Shown here piece by piece: positions 1 to 12,892 of a DNA stretch of 64,000 nt. The stretch lies in contig NC_135120.1 in NCBI RefSeq assembly GCF_050908995.1, forward strand, positions 9,127,433 through 9,191,432, read 5' to 3'. Origin of the DNA: Andrena cerasifolii (lineage: Eukaryota > Arthropoda > Insecta > Hymenoptera > Andrenidae). Each line of letters starts with the position of its first letter. Within the stretch, counting starts at the first letter, position 1. Under the pieces are notes generated by a model. The model did no database searches, was not told the origin of the DNA, and saw only the letters and a list, made by a program, of their open reading frames with translations. A program made the position numbers and the translations under genes.

Positions 1-1039
1 GGCACACACAGCAGGGGAATTAATCTCGATTAAACGAGTGAAGCTTCGTAGCGGTGTTGTATTATTAGCCGATCGCGAGAGCTGCGTGGAATTTTGGCGA
101 TAATAAATAAACGTGGAGGAGTGCATCGAGCCGGTGAAGGAGTTAAATAAAATGACGAACGAATGACTACCTAAGCGGTATGCAAACAGAGACAAAATAT
201 TGGACATGGAGGTAACAGACGTGTCGAAGCTTAATTAAAACTGTTGGCTACGGCTTACCTCGCTCGTGTATACTTCAAACAGGGATGAAGGGAGAGGGAT
301 TGGGAGACACGGATGTTGTAAAAGAAATTGGAGTGGGCCCAGGTCTTAATTTCAGCACGCGCAAGTGCGAATCGAGGGCTCATCGCTTTTAATGAATCCC
401 GCCGATCGCGGGGAACGCCTCGAGAGATCTGAATCTAGGTCCCCGCGCTTTTCACGCTCGACGAGCCGTATCGAGTTCAGGAACCGTACGCGTGCCCGCG
501 TTTCACACCCTGTTTGCTGAGACCGTCCGTTTAAGCTGTGCGTTGCGGAGCGTCGCATCAAAGCACAAACTTTTACGGGTCTGACTCGTGCACTCGGTAA
601 CCGAGGGCTAAATTCGCCCTCTTCGCGACGAACACTATGCTGAGCAAGCACAGAGGGAATGTGAAGAACGTTCCAAAACCGATCAGTGATTAAAAACGCG
701 CATGATTCCATTCGATTCACAAGGGGAGGTCGCGGCATCTCGGACACGGATTTTGATGAATCTTATATATGTTGTAGTGTAGGTGTAGTAGACCAATATA
801 TGTCTGACATGTTGGGTTCACTAGCCCAGAGTTTCCGAAATATTAATACAAAAAGATGTTTATGCGTTGACGAACAGAAGCGATAGCGAAGTTTATTGTA
901 ACGATGAATAGCGGCGCGTGTAAAGGGCAGGTCTCGCACCGGAACTTTCACCGGTTCGATTCTCAGTGGGATCACTTCTTTTTCTATATATGGCACCAAT
1001 AAAAAATAGATCTGTTTTACGCGTGAACTACTCTACTTG
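1..1039. other. No recognised feature
   Basis: Mixed AT/GC sequence with short overlapping open frames on both strands, none with a recognisable domain or splice context. The frames of 131 and 78 residues on the minus strand are low-complexity arginine/serine-rich translations typical of GC-rich noncoding DNA. I see no RNA gene; the string ending GGTTCGATTCTCAG near 960 resembles a tRNA T-arm only superficially, with no matching acceptor stem. Confidence 0.6.
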
Positions 1040-1093
1040 CACACAAAATTTCATAATTCTCTGAATTTCCGGGTTGCCCAACTTCCCTTGTGA
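1040..1093. mobile_element. Solo right end of the TAA-flanked TIR family
   Basis: About 54 bp match the right terminus of the elements at 25904-26314 and 43778-44212. The shared pattern is AATTTCATAATT, then TGAATTT, a CGGGTT-like core and CTTCCCTTGT at the outer edge. No matching left arm is visible upstream, so this is a truncated or heavily decayed copy. The match was made by eye; class is inferred from the better copies. Confidence 0.5.
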
Positions 1094-1095
1094 GT

Positions 1096-2218
1096 CAAGA
1101 TAAATTTGAAATGCGAGCGCGAAAGCGAGTGGAGGAGTACGAACGGGGCGTAGGTGAAATCAAAGATTCCAATTTTCGTGTGCAGAGGCAATTGCAGGGT
1201 GTAAAGCCGGCAATTTCTTAACGGAACGCTTGCGGAGGGGCGAATTGAAAGCATCGCGGAAATCGAGCGAGCTTTGAATACTTAAGTGGGCCGGCCACCA
1301 AGAGCCGGGAATGTTTATTGGCAGCGGATCGGTGTTTGCGCGCCCGCCAAATGAAACCGTGGATGTCGTCCTACGTTTGCCCAGCAAAAACAACACCGAA
1401 CCTCGCCTGCGGACCACATTCACGATGCTTCAAATTTCGACCTGCATTACTGTTTACCCTGCTGCTCTCCGGCATTCGCGCGAGTCCGCATTCGATCGCG
1501 TTTAAAACGGTCTCGCGTAACATCTGCGACCGCAGACCAATCTTTGCACAATTCTTCCGCGGTCATATTGATAATATTGGACAGCAAGGCTGTCCTCAAA
1601 ATTGCAAAGTATATGTTGGACGCGATGCAAAATCGACATCTGGCTACAATAGCATCGTAGACAAATTGACGGTGCTTGGAATCGATATAGCATCGAATTC
1701 TCCAAGTTGGGGGAAGAATGGGGTGAACATAATCAGATCAACGCCGCACAATGGGACGACGCGTACAAGTTTCCGGACATCGGCGAAAATATGAAGTACC
1801 TTTTTTTTAAATTGATATAATTATACGAGCGTTATCCTTGAGTACTAATGGATGCGACAGTATGAAAAACTGAACTTTTTAAATATTTTAAATCTCGAAT
1901 TTTTAACAGTAAATACGTTCACTTCTGGAGACGGCTGTTATATGGGTGTAAATAATTAATTAGAATAATGAAAAAAAATTCTACCATCATACTACACACT
2001 GGGGTTGATTGTTAAGAAGTTGTTTATGTGAACGAAACCCAAAATTGAATGATTTTATTTAAGTTGTTCAACCTGTCAAACAACGATTGCTTTTTCTCGA
2101 TTACAGAAAATGTTTAAAATTGTTTAAAAAATGGCTAATATCCATATAATCATTGAAATTCTAGTTTTAAAAAATGCAAACTCCAGCTGCGCCCTTGAGC
2201 AGAATTAATAAAATTGTG
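1096..2218. other. No recognised feature
   Basis: GC-rich to about 1790, then strongly AT-rich. Overlapping plus-strand frames of 158 and 64 residues around 1311-1794 show no domain, no clear signal peptide and no codon bias distinguishing them from the other frames. I treat the stretch as noncoding. Confidence 0.55.
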
Positions 2219-2220
2219 TA

Positions 2221-3301
2221 CCCATGTGGGACGAAACGAGTAAATATGTAGTGACTCGCATTAATATTCGGACACTTTTTAAAATCGCGTAACTTTTTTA
2301 GAATTGGTCCAAACGACTTGAGCTTTTTTTGAGAAGCTAGAAGGATTAGTTTGCTAAATGACGTATTTGGTCGTTTTGAAAAAAAATGTATTTGCTCGGA
2401 ATAGCGAAAAAAATAGTAAAGGTTGATTTTTAAACTTTTTTTTGTGAGCTTGTAATGAAAATTAAAAAAACAACACGCCTAAATTTTCATCAAAATCGGT
2501 TAACGTTGCTCCGAGCTACAAACGTTTAAAGATCGCAGAATAAGGTCGAGAATCGCAAAAATTCCCGAAATCAGCGATTTTCGATTGACTTTGTTAATAA
2601 CAAAAGTGCTTCGGGGAACATTAACTATTTTATCTTTTGTCTGCAAAGTGTGATCTAAGATTTGAAATCAGAGAATCTGATGAAATTAAGAGATCATTGA
2701 AAATATCTTCTTTTGTGGTTTTTCTGTTTATTTATGCCAATTTTGATAAAGATATGATAATCCACATACAATAAGTTTAAATGTCCAGCAATTTATACGT
2801 TTCGTCCCACTGTCTGTTTCACCTTCCTCTCTCATATTCATTTTTGCAGAAAAAATAGCACATCTCCTGAATAAAAATTCCTAATTTCTTCTACTCGACG
2901 CAGTGGGGTATTTGCACCGAAAACGAGACAAAACTATGTTAAAAATCGCTAAATTTTCAAAGCCTCATAACTTTGCTAAAATCCATCCAACCTTAATGAA
3001 ACAAACACCATTTTAAAGTTCGAACTTTCTACTTTTCGACTCGTTAAATCACATCCATCGAAATAAGTGTCCACGGGGTAAAATCCGCCCTCAAAGAAGA
3101 GTGTGCAAAACTACACACAATTTGTTGACGTGTGTCAAATGCTAGAGAGTGCAAAGAATATTTTTTGCAATTTTTACGTTCACCGTCGAGGAAGTGTGAT
3201 CGTGTTCGCCTATAAAATAAGTTAAACCTCATCGAAATAGGATGTTTTTTAACAAAGATAGGGCCATGTCCAGAGATGTCTATGTTTCGTCCCACTGTGG
3301 G
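2221..3301. mobile_element. TIR element or composite with three GGGACGAAAC ends
   Basis: The left edge reads CCCATGTGGGACGAAAC directly after TA. The right edge, read in reverse complement, is CCCACAGTGGGACGAAAC. A third copy of the same terminus lies inverted inside, ending near 2812 (CGTTTCGTCCCACTGTC). This gives either one 1.08-kb element or a roughly 0.6-kb element with a second related copy beside it. The interior is AT-rich and without a transposase frame. The TIR form and left TA suggest a Tc1/mariner-type non-autonomous element (inference); the right flank does not preserve a clear TA. Confidence 0.6.
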
Positions 3302-4431
3302 CCGGTACGTTGTAACCGGAACGCACGGGCGCGACAGACAGCATCGCGTCGATTTTCCACGGCAATCGGATATCGCGCTTCGGGTTGGCGAGAACAATCT
3401 GTAATCTCCTGTTCCTCGCCAAACACGGGCGCGTCCGCGCTTTTGTCTCGCGGAAAGAGGTTTTTCCATATTTTTGTTTGCCCGCGCAGCGAGATACTAT
3501 ATCGCGTGAAATACGGACGGGGCGGGAGATACGAAACGGTCGCTCGAAATTTCCCTCGTAAATTTCAATACGGTATCCCGTGAAAGCGAAAAGAGTCTGG
3601 TGTCGGCCGCGTTCTTTGGCCGGCGATAAAAAGCCTCACCTCCGTATTTATCACCGAGGCGTCTAGCCGAATTGCCGGCTATAAAAACGGGGCCGCACCA
3701 GGGAACGATATCGTCTGGCAATCGTTTAACAGGAGACTCGAAAAAGTTCCCTCGTTACCCCCGCGCGTCATAAAGTCGTCAATACGTTTCCGCGCAGCGA
3801 TACCGGGAGCCACTACTAGCGCCGCATTACGAGGCGAAACTTCGTTCCCCGCGCCGACAGAACGAACGCTCGGCGATAAAACGAGATTTTTAGCCGGCTC
3901 TCTCGAATATTCGGTTTATCGAAAGTACCCGCGCTATATCCGCGCGAAATGCGTCATACGCTCAAGTCACGGGACGCTGCGGGGGCGGGCGTGCGCCTGA
4001 CCTATATAGCAGTCCTATATGGGTAGAACGCGGCTGCGTTATTAAATTATATATCTAATATCGAACGGGCCATCCTGCTCGCGCGTATTTCTTTGGGAGC
4101 GTGCCTCGCTGAGGGACATGGGTAGGAACACGCTCGGGATCCTGTGCCGGCACGCTCGACACGTTCCCCCTTAAGGAGGTTCGATGCCGGAGCAAAAATA
4201 ATGAGAAATCTTTGAAAAGTGTTTTGATCTAATGTCCAAAGTGTAGTCCGCATTGTGTTAAAATATCAAGTCGAGTGACAGCACGGTTTGTGAAAAAATT
4301 CATATCAAAGTTGCGCTCTTATACACAGGCTGTTATGGGAGAAGCGATAAAATTTCTATAAAATGTTACACAGAGTCCTTAAAAATAGCGAGAAAGTCCT
4401 AAAAATGTTGCAATGAAGAGCTTAATTTTTT
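3302..4431. other. No recognised feature
   Basis: GC-rich, CpG-rich sequence to about 4000, then mixed. Minus- and plus-strand frames of 113-141 residues overlap each other across 3044-3583 and run across the transposon edge at 3301, which argues against real exons. Confidence 0.55.
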
Positions 4432-4757
4432 TCCTGACTGCGAACGAATTGAGGTTCAGATCGACTTGGGAAAAATTACAGGGTGTGTAAAACATGTGCC
4501 ATTTCGGGGCAAACCTCTTATAGGGTCCGTAAAAATTCGAGATTTTCATAAAAAAAATTAAGAAGTCGCCGGATTTTTGTAGCGCACAAACAATGATGGT
4601 CTGGGTTAAAAAAATTCGGCGACTTCTTAATTTTTTTTATGAAAATGTCGAATTTATACGGACCCTATAAGAGGTTTGCCCCGAAATGGCACATGTTTTA
4701 CACACCCTGTAATTTTTTCCAAGTCGATCTGAACCTCAATTCGTTCGCAATCAAGGA
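4432..4757. mobile_element. Near-perfect 326-bp fold-back palindrome
   Basis: The left arm, about 4432-4571, and the right arm, about 4615-4757, are near-exact reverse complements (for example GCGAACGAATTGAGG against CCTCAATTCGTTCGC). They are separated by a loop of about 43 bases. The arms carry GGGTGTGTAAAACATG and TATAGGGTCCGTA blocks. There is no coding frame longer than the palindrome permits. The very high arm identity suggests recent formation or gene conversion between the arms. No clear target duplication is visible, so the class is open. Confidence 0.8.
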
Positions 4758-7715
4758 AAAAATGAAGAGTAACAAATATTCGAGGAAACCGCGTTTAAAG
4801 TTTCTGGGTGAAGGCGACGCTATAGGTTGCCGCTTGACGATCTTAGCTGCCAAATCTACAATTTTGCGAATTTTACTGTAAACCAAGCGGCATTTTATTC
4901 GGAAAGGATAGTACTTTCGCAAAACGCAATAAAAAAATCGATTTTTCGACTGCCTAGTCCCCTTAAGCTCCTTACTTCGAAACAGGAAAGGGGTGCTCGC
5001 GAATTCGACAGTTTCTTCGAGTTAATTCATTGCGAAAGTTCCGTATCGCGCTCGTGAAAATATTAAATACAGCGTCGTCGTTTAAACAGCGGGGGAAAAG
5101 CAGTCGGCTGATTCGGCAAGTTTGAAATACACAGGGGGTGGGGGTGCCTAGTTGCGGAACCTCGCAGCTGGCCGATTAAATGTTAAAACAGCGGCGGTTT
5201 AACGTGGGAGCATTTAATCGATGAATATGGAAACGCGGTTTAATCCCGCCGAGAGTAGAAGACGTCAGCAGGCGCCGTTTAAAATACAATTATTGCGCTC
5301 GTGCATTACGAAGTCGCAAAGCGGTTTGCACGGAGTTACGGAACCACCTGTACCGCTCGCGGGAGAGAGGCTATGCATATAAATCTATTATTACGGGGAA
5401 CAGGCCGCGAAGAGGAGAGAGGCTGACGGAACACCTGGAACGAGGTCAAGCCCCGAGAAGAGCGGAGGAGCTACGCTTCCCTCAGGAGACACGAGCGGGT
5501 GTCGCAGATGTGCGGGCTAAAGTGGAATCGGGGAAATAACGTTCCTCGGACACGAAGCGTCGCGGGAAAGTGAACGCTCCCGCTTGAAATATCGGCGAAC
5601 TTCCGAGGAGGCAGTGGCGCCGGGGATGGTTCCGCGCGGGGAAGAGCAAAGCGGAGGGCGGACTACAAAGGGTGACTCCTTTAATTATCTGGGAACAACG
5701 ACGGGAGTCACCGACGACCCGGTAATTAATGTAGCAACAGGGACGCGACAACCTGGTCCCTGTACGAACGGAGACTTATGACTTGAGAAATAATTCACTT
5801 ACAGCAGGTATATAAGTCGGAGCCTCCAAGACGAAGCTCCTTGTTTCGCGGAATATGTATTCCGCGGAGGCTAAGCGCGTGGAAGACAAGGGTGCGCGAG
5901 ATATCGAGCTTCCTGAAAGTAGTTTCGAACTTCCCTTTAAGAGTCTACACGGGATTTCCGCGAGGATTAAGAGAATTAAGAACAGACCTGGGGTAATACT
6001 GAAGTTACAAAACTTCGGGGTAGCATTCCGATACGATCAGCTTCGTTACTAGCAGTAGCTGTCGTTAAACTTCCTTCTGAATCTACTATCTTAAATCCCG
6101 CGTATGAGACTTGCCTTTCGCTCCCCGCCTCCCCCATTCATTCGCTTCTGGGACTACTACCTACGCGGCAGAAGGGTTGACGATTTCAAACGAAATAACA
6201 CACTTCGCTGATGAAGTCTGTGCATCACTCCTGTCCGTACCCCGATATCATGCAGCCTAGTAATCCACGGCATCGCGCGATTCAATTCCACGAGACGCGA
6301 GTTTGATTTTCCCGAATGTAAATAGAGGATCGCCGGCTACGATGCTGTATCGTTATTCAATGGGCTGCAGCATATTTTCCGAGCGATGTCGAAATTTTAA
6401 ATAAACAACCCCGGCAAGTCGGTGTACGTCCATAGGGCGCGGACAGAACTTTTCCAGGCTGCATTTCGATTCCCCGGGAAAGCTGGATATCGGCGTCGAC
6501 GCGGCCGCTCGATAATAGCCGTGTGAATTATTTCTTGATACCCGCCGCGGAGAAGTGCGCGTTATCGCCGGCAATTTACGCGAAAGCAGCTCGGTCGTTC
6601 GACTTAATCTAGAGACGCGGTAGCGTCGCGACGCCAGGTACATGTTTCGAGACCCTGCATATGTCGACTGTCGCTGCCGCGTATCTTTCACTGGTTTAAT
6701 TTACAGCACTTTTAGGTAGCTGGACGAAGCCCGGCGTAACAAGGAAATATATTATTATTACGCAGTTTCGTTTTTATTCGGCTCGTTGCTCGCAGGAAAT
6801 TTTATTCGTTAGGCATTCCGGGAAATTGTGTCGCGATATCTACCGTGTGTATAGAAGCTTATGCGGGCATTGGTTGCGATCGCAGCAAGCCATGTGAAAA
6901 GTAATACGAATGAAATGAAAGGGTTTCGCTTCGAATCCGCGTGTTGGCCGAGGGATAAATTAATTTCCGTCGGGAGGACGTTGTCGAGGTATCTAGGATA
7001 ATTTCGGGACTTTAAATTGCTCTCTGCTCGAGGAATTTGCCGATCGATCTTATCGAACATGATTTCCTAGGGAAACATTTTAATTACGCAACGTCGATTG
7101 GATTGACGCGATAAAGGCGCTTTTCCAGGAAAAACGTGCCCGGGGAAAAATAAAATTTCACATGCAGCACTGACGTTGGCAAATTGACGTCAAAGCTTTT
7201 CTATTTTGCGACACATTTTTACGGATACTGGTTACTTTGTTTAAGCTGGCTCAACGCACAGCGAAATGAATTGCATGCGTTATTAAGGAGAGAGGGAACC
7301 TTTTTTTAATTCAAACTCTGTTCCGCTCGTTAATGATAAAAACAGGATTTCCAAGCAAGACTGTCGCAGCACACTCCAGCGCAAGTTACGCAACTCAAAT
7401 TAGTCTCCAAGTAGACACTCTCTCAACTTACACAATTAACTCGATTTACACATGTACTCTAAGTTGCTGCGTCGACACTTTCGCTCCAACTCACTCTCGC
7501 TCTCCTCAAATAAAGATTCAACGAGATTCACAGTGTTAGAATAAACACATGCACCTCTCGGCAATTAGATCTCAGTCAATTCAACGATCACGAACTACTG
7601 TACGCGTCTGACTGACGCATTCGGCACGGCTATTACCAGTCATCCCAAAAAAATCCATTCTCAATTACTCACGTTAATTACACTTTCATATCTAATGAAT
7701 CCTGAAAGAACCTTC
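4758..7715. other. Noncoding stretch with one hairpin
   Basis: Mixed composition with short frames only. The minus frame at 5482-5751 and the plus frame at 5584-5781 overlap and have no recognisable domain. A hairpin at 5173-5220 is listed separately. I see no splice-supported exon. Confidence 0.5.
5173..5220. repeat. Two-step hairpin
   Basis: The outer arms CGATTAAATG (5173-5182) and CATTTAATCG (5211-5220) are perfectly complementary. Inside them GTTAAA (5182-5187) can pair with TTTAAC (5198-5203). The loop is GC-rich. Function is unknown; it could be a transposon remnant or chance. Confidence 0.6.
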
Positions 7716-7719
7716 TTAA

Positions 7720-8578
7720 CCCATTAACTGCCAATTTTTTTTTTAATTTTTGGCCGGATAAGTTATATATATGCGCAAAAAGTTGTGTAACAGTATAATT
7801 ATATTCAACTTATGTTTTGTTTTGAAAGTATTCGATATTTTTGAAAAAGTCCCAAATGGGGATTGTGGCAGGTTGCTTGATAGAAAACTAATAAGAAACT
7901 ATTTCTTTTATTCCACATGTCCACATGTAACCCGACGTTACATTTACCACATTGTTTTCTTACATTTGTTTCGCGCACTGCGCATTTTCTTTGTTCTCCT
8001 TCAAGAGTTCTTTCTAAATAATGCCCTATTGGGTTCGTCCTTACGATTTAGGGAACACGTTTTGAAGCTTGCTTTTGTAGAGAAGGTCTACCATGATTTT
8101 TAGAAATTAGGGTCATTTACAGCGTCTTCTAATTCAGCAAGCGTGAAAAACTTCCTAGTACCCTCTACTATCTCTCATCAAATAAAAATAATCTCTATAA
8201 GAGAGAAACAAATACTTGATATCAGCCACAATCCCCAAATGGGTATGGTTATAAAATGATCAATAAAATCATTTCAATAAAAAACAAAAGACTGAGTAAG
8301 TAACATATCGTTACTATAACCTCTTAATTACATATTTATGTACGGTATTTCATTATAATATAAAAATCAAACCAAAAACATAATGCTTCAAATATAATAA
8401 TTCTGTTCCGTTCAACTTACAGACGCATTTCAAATTTCTTCGCTTGTTGTAAAGAAACGAAGCACAGAACACACACTTTCTGCTACACACAGTATTGACT
8501 GATATGTATATATAAAATGAAACTAAACTGTCAGGCGTATTCCAAAATCCCCAAATGGGGATCGTGGCAGCTAATGGG
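7720..8578. mobile_element. piggyBac-type non-autonomous element, TTAA-flanked
   Basis: The element is bordered by TTAA at 7716-7719 and 8579-8582. Its ends are CCCATTAACTGCCA and the inverted form TGGCAGCTAATGGG. TTAA duplication with CCC...GGG termini is the known hallmark of the piggyBac superfamily. A block of form CCCAAATGGGGATTGTGGC occurs directly at 7851, inverted around 8223-8243 and again at 8549, so the interior has ordered subterminal repeats. The AT-rich interior has only a 110-codon plus frame at 7771-8103 that shows no transposase motif. I call it a MITE-like derivative of 859 bp. Confidence 0.8.
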
Positions 8579-8582
8579 TTAA

Positions 8583-11500
8583 ATTCATTTACTTCCACTA
8601 AAAAAAACTCGCACACACAGCAGATAAGGCCCGGCACCGTGAAGACGATATAATCCAGGTTTAGTCAGAGAGTTAATACCACATCTGCATCGAATCACGA
8701 AGCTACCCTCCGTTCTAACGAGTAACTTTATTAATGCGGAGTTACGATAGCCCCGGATGGCCAGGAGCGGGTGGGAGGTTGGGGGATTTGAAGAAAAATT
8801 TACTTTACGATATTAGAAGTTCCAGCGTCAGTTTCGTGGAAAGTTCATAACTCGGTATTGCGTCCGATCGCGCCCGCAGCCCTGGCTGGCTCGCCTAATA
8901 CCTCGCCGTCGCCGTCGACGCGAGATCCTCGGCGAGCGAAAAGTCGTATCAAAAGACCCGCGGAACGTGATTCATCGTTAGCCGGGACGAAAACTCCTGG
9001 CCCTGATTTCTGCTTAACCAACCTGGCCCCTCCTCTCCCACGCCGTTCTCCTTTTCCTCGAGTTTGAAAACTCGCCCATTCAGGCTGGTATCTACCCCTC
9101 GTTACGTCATCGCCGCGCCAATAACTTCTATCGCCAGACGGGCTCACCGGGGAGGGGGTAAGTGGTTTCTTCTTTAGGGGGCCATCGCGATATTCCCCGG
9201 TTGCTCGCCGTAGGCCGCTAGCCTACGGCCAGACCGGATAAAAATTCATAGCCCGGTCTCATAGAGATGTTATCGTCACCTTCCTCGCACCCTCCGACGG
9301 AACGAAGAATGCTCCGCCATCCACTCGACCGAGGAACGACGCGAGCCAGCAACGTCAACGGTCGGCCGCTGACGACAACCGCCGGCAGAGTGCACCGTGG
9401 GTATTTTAAAAGGCCCTCCCACGATGAAAACACACGGGGGCTTGCCGAGGAGAAGCGTCACATCGCCACCCCTGCCAACTCCGTTGCGGTAAATGGAACA
9501 TTGGCGCAGTGTTGCTACCTCGCCAAAAGGGACGAGCGATCTTCTTTTCTTCCTTTTCCTTGATTCGTTTCGCTGGAGGAACGGTCGGGCGTAATGAGGT
9601 GTCTTGCCGAGGAGGGCGACCGTTTTCGTCTCGAGCCCGGTTAGGGGACTCGTCGTGCAGCGCGCACGGTGAATTCATTAAAAAGTTACTCGTGTTTTTA
9701 GGATTCATCGACACGAATGCATATTAACGTCAGATACATACGTCTGAAGTTATTCTTGGACTGATTTATAAATATGATTACTAGAATAATTAATGAATCG
9801 GGCAAGTCCAGAGGGATTGGTATTTGATGTCCTTAAACGGAGCCATGATCATTCCCACGATACATGTTTGATTTCTTTCTGGAGTAATTGTCGCGCTGAT
9901 TCCATCACTCATGTTACAAATCCCTCCTGTCTCCGTTCATTCGACTGCTAATTAAAAGATTAATCATTTCGCCTCGTCGGGGGGGGCGAAATAATTACCG
10001 AGCGAGTCGCGACGAGATTAAAACGCGAAGAAAAACACGGGATCGACGCGCTCGGAAGTAACAATTCCCAGGAGAAACTCCACCCCCGCGTCCGATCCCC
10101 TGAAATTAGTTCGACGGGCTTTCGGACGGGAATTATTCCGCGCAAAAGACCGCGTGTAATTTGCATCGAGGCGACGCGATTAAAATTCTTTGACCTAGTT
10201 GCGGCCGGCATCAGCGACAGGCCGCGCAAATAGAAAATTTTCTCTCGAGCAGAGGCAGAGAAAGAAGAGGCGGAGCTCACTTTCTCGCGAGTCGAACCAA
10301 CGCAGATTGATTCCTTACCCGACTCCGGAGAAGTATCCTCGCGACGCCACTTCTGGATAACTCTGCCCGACCCCCGAATTCTCGTTATCGACGAGTTTAA
10401 CGCGAGGGAGGGTTGGCCGACACCCTCTTGCCGCGCTGATTTGCCCCGTCTATCGCGGAATGATGGCGCGGCACGTTGAATCGCGAGTCTCCAACCTCGA
10501 TTTGTCTCCATTCCCGGGGACAATTGGTGTTGTCGACGAAAAGAAGCACAGCCATACGTTATCTCTCGGTAAGGAGTGTCACGCCGCTACGCTGTCATCC
10601 CGCGATACCGTTTCCTACCCGATCAAAGGGGGAATTCAAAGGGCAGGAGATTGAAGTGTCCTACGAACGAGACGCTGCGCGCCTATCGTTCGTACGGGGC
10701 GGCGACGAACGCTTTGTTGCCGAGCGTCTGCGTCGCACCAACGAAACAGAGCACTGTGGACGTCTTTCCAGAGTGTTTTAGAGTGAACGAGTTTTCGATT
10801 TGTACCCTGGAATTCGGTCGGGTGGAACTTAATCCTTTGAATCGCGGGATCAGTGTCATACGTACCGCGTGTTCAGAGCTTTCGATTGGAGGTCTCAGTA
10901 AGTGGAACTAGGCGTCCTGAGTTTAAAATGTTACTAACTCTAAAATTCGCTGAACCTGAACCAGAAAACGGAATTAATCCAACTGAATCCCGCTTTTCAT
11001 AACCATCAGCAATGAACCGGGCATATCTGAATTCTAAACATATCCCCGTTCATTTATGTCGCGCATCGCCGTCATTATCGTGCAGCAGTGTGTTGTTCGG
11101 CAGCACGGTGACATTCCACGAATATCCACCCCAACAATTTCAACGTCGTTTCCTATCAGCTCGCGTCGCTAAATGGGACAGGTTACCAGGGTATTAGTTC
11201 GGTATTCCGGGAACAGAATCGTCGCCGGTTGCGTATACACTGTGCAGTGTACCACGGACAGAGCAAACGATTCACGTCACAAGAAACTTTCCAAGGACTG
11301 TTCGTTTGCTAGCCGGATTCTTCATCGCGACTGAGGCGGACGAATACACGCTAAGGAGGAGAAAAAAAACAGTGGCCTTCTTACCGAGAATGCTTTGAGG
11401 AAGACGAGGCATTGTATAATGCCCTCCATCGTGTCCCCCGTCAGACAGAACGTGCCTGTCAGGTGACGACCTTTTCGGCCAATCACAGAGCAAAGATTGG

Positions 11501-12892
11501 CTTGAACGTAGGCGTTCTGCGACCGTGTGGCTGCCGTCAATGCTGGCTGGTGCGATCCTGCGCTCATCAAGCGCTCCAACGAGTCCATCTCTCCCCTATC
11601 CAACTGATCCTGCCTCCCGTATCTCCTTCAGCTGGGACCGACTTGCTGAATGCTCCTACGGAGATCCACGAAAATAGTTCGTTCAACACCGATAATCCTC
11701 TTCCTCGGTCTCTTCTATTTCAACTTAAGCTGGCGTAGATGTATCTCCCTATCAGCCTGGCAATGGCAGGCAAAGCACTCTACTGGCACGCGAGTAACGT
11801 CGATGTAACACGATCAGTTTATCGTTTTCTAAAATTCAACGCGACAGTAAAAGGTCGCGTTAACGTTGATATAACCCATCGTCGTCGACAGCGATCAGCT
11901 CCCGTGTATTTCAAACTTCACTGAACGGCAAGCGACTGTTCCCTGGTACGCCACGTGCTGACGACAAGCGAATCTGACACGGAGAATGATCCCGATTCTC
12001 TCTTGAATCCAGAAACCCTGCGACTTTCGTAGATCATCGACCCGCGTTGCATCCTCATACAGCGTCCGGGTGAAGCAAGCATCTATTCCACTGCGAAGCA
12101 GGCTTCGAAGAGTGGGAGTCGCGACAGGCAATGGAATTACAGTCTGATCACTCTGCTACTTCGTTCTCTCGAAGATATCAACCGAGAGACTTTGTATTCT
12201 TCGGTGCTCGTTCGTTGTACTCAAAGACTCTTCATTCGCCTTTGCTCTTTGACGCGTGCAGCCGAAAAAAAGTCCTGGTTCCCCTCGACTGTGGTCACTT
12301 TAGTGCCAACGACACTCGCGGGGATAGAACGCTTCGATTCTGCACGAACGAGGAGCTGCTCCGTGTACCGTTCTGCTCGTTTCCACTCGACCATGCATCT
12401 TAGCATCCAACCGAATGTCTACGAGGTCAGCGTCGCTAGCAGCTCCGAGCAAAGTTCCGGATGGCCGCGATCGCTTGATCGATCGGAATCCAATCGATCG
12501 CGACGAGGAGAGGCAAAGCAGGCGATCCTATCGGCGCGTTTACGTCGTCTGCCTATCGATCGGACGCTGGACGCGCTCCATCATGTCCAGTACATTTGTC
12601 AGGCCGACACGAATTCCGCTCGGTACTTCGCCCTCCGCTCAGCGTTATCCAAGATCGCGACACCGGTGCTCCGCATCGGCGTGACGGATGCCCGACGCTT
12701 TATTAGGATCGTACGATCATGGTGAATCGTGTAAACGTCACCAGTGGACGTAGCCGGAGACAGACAGATTGATCGTTCCTCGGGCAGGCAAGCTACCTGG
12801 AGTGATACGTGACTCACGGTTCAGAAAACGATATTCGCGGCGGCTGTGAAGTTCGGCTGGCAGGGAGAAGTCAAGACGGGCTGATCTGAAGC
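8583..12892. other. GC-rich stretch with no supported gene
   Basis: Many overlapping frames occur, including the longest in the window (187 residues, minus, 9960-10523). They show no domain, signal peptide or consistent codon bias and overlap similar frames on the opposite strand. One spliceable segment deserves mention: on the minus strand a pyrimidine-rich tract ending in TAG at 11351-11352 is followed by a short frame, 11272-11350, ending in TGA. Its phase fits the donor at 12896 (see the exon candidate 12893-13238). A short perfect hairpin lies at 9207-9229. Confidence 0.45.
9207..9229. repeat. Perfect 9-bp-arm hairpin
   Basis: GCCGTAGGC, a five-base loop CGCTA, then GCCTACGGC. No run of U follows, and intrinsic terminators are not expected in this kind of genome. 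Probably structural or chance. Confidence 0.5.

Noticed and set aside
900..985. tRNA-like GGTTCGATTCTCAG string
   Set aside because: No acceptor stem, D-arm or anticodon stem can be built around it.
9960..10523. Longest open frame in the window (187 codons, minus)
   Set aside because: Arginine/serine-rich, no domain, no codon bias against the other frames, GC-rich region where long chance frames are expected.
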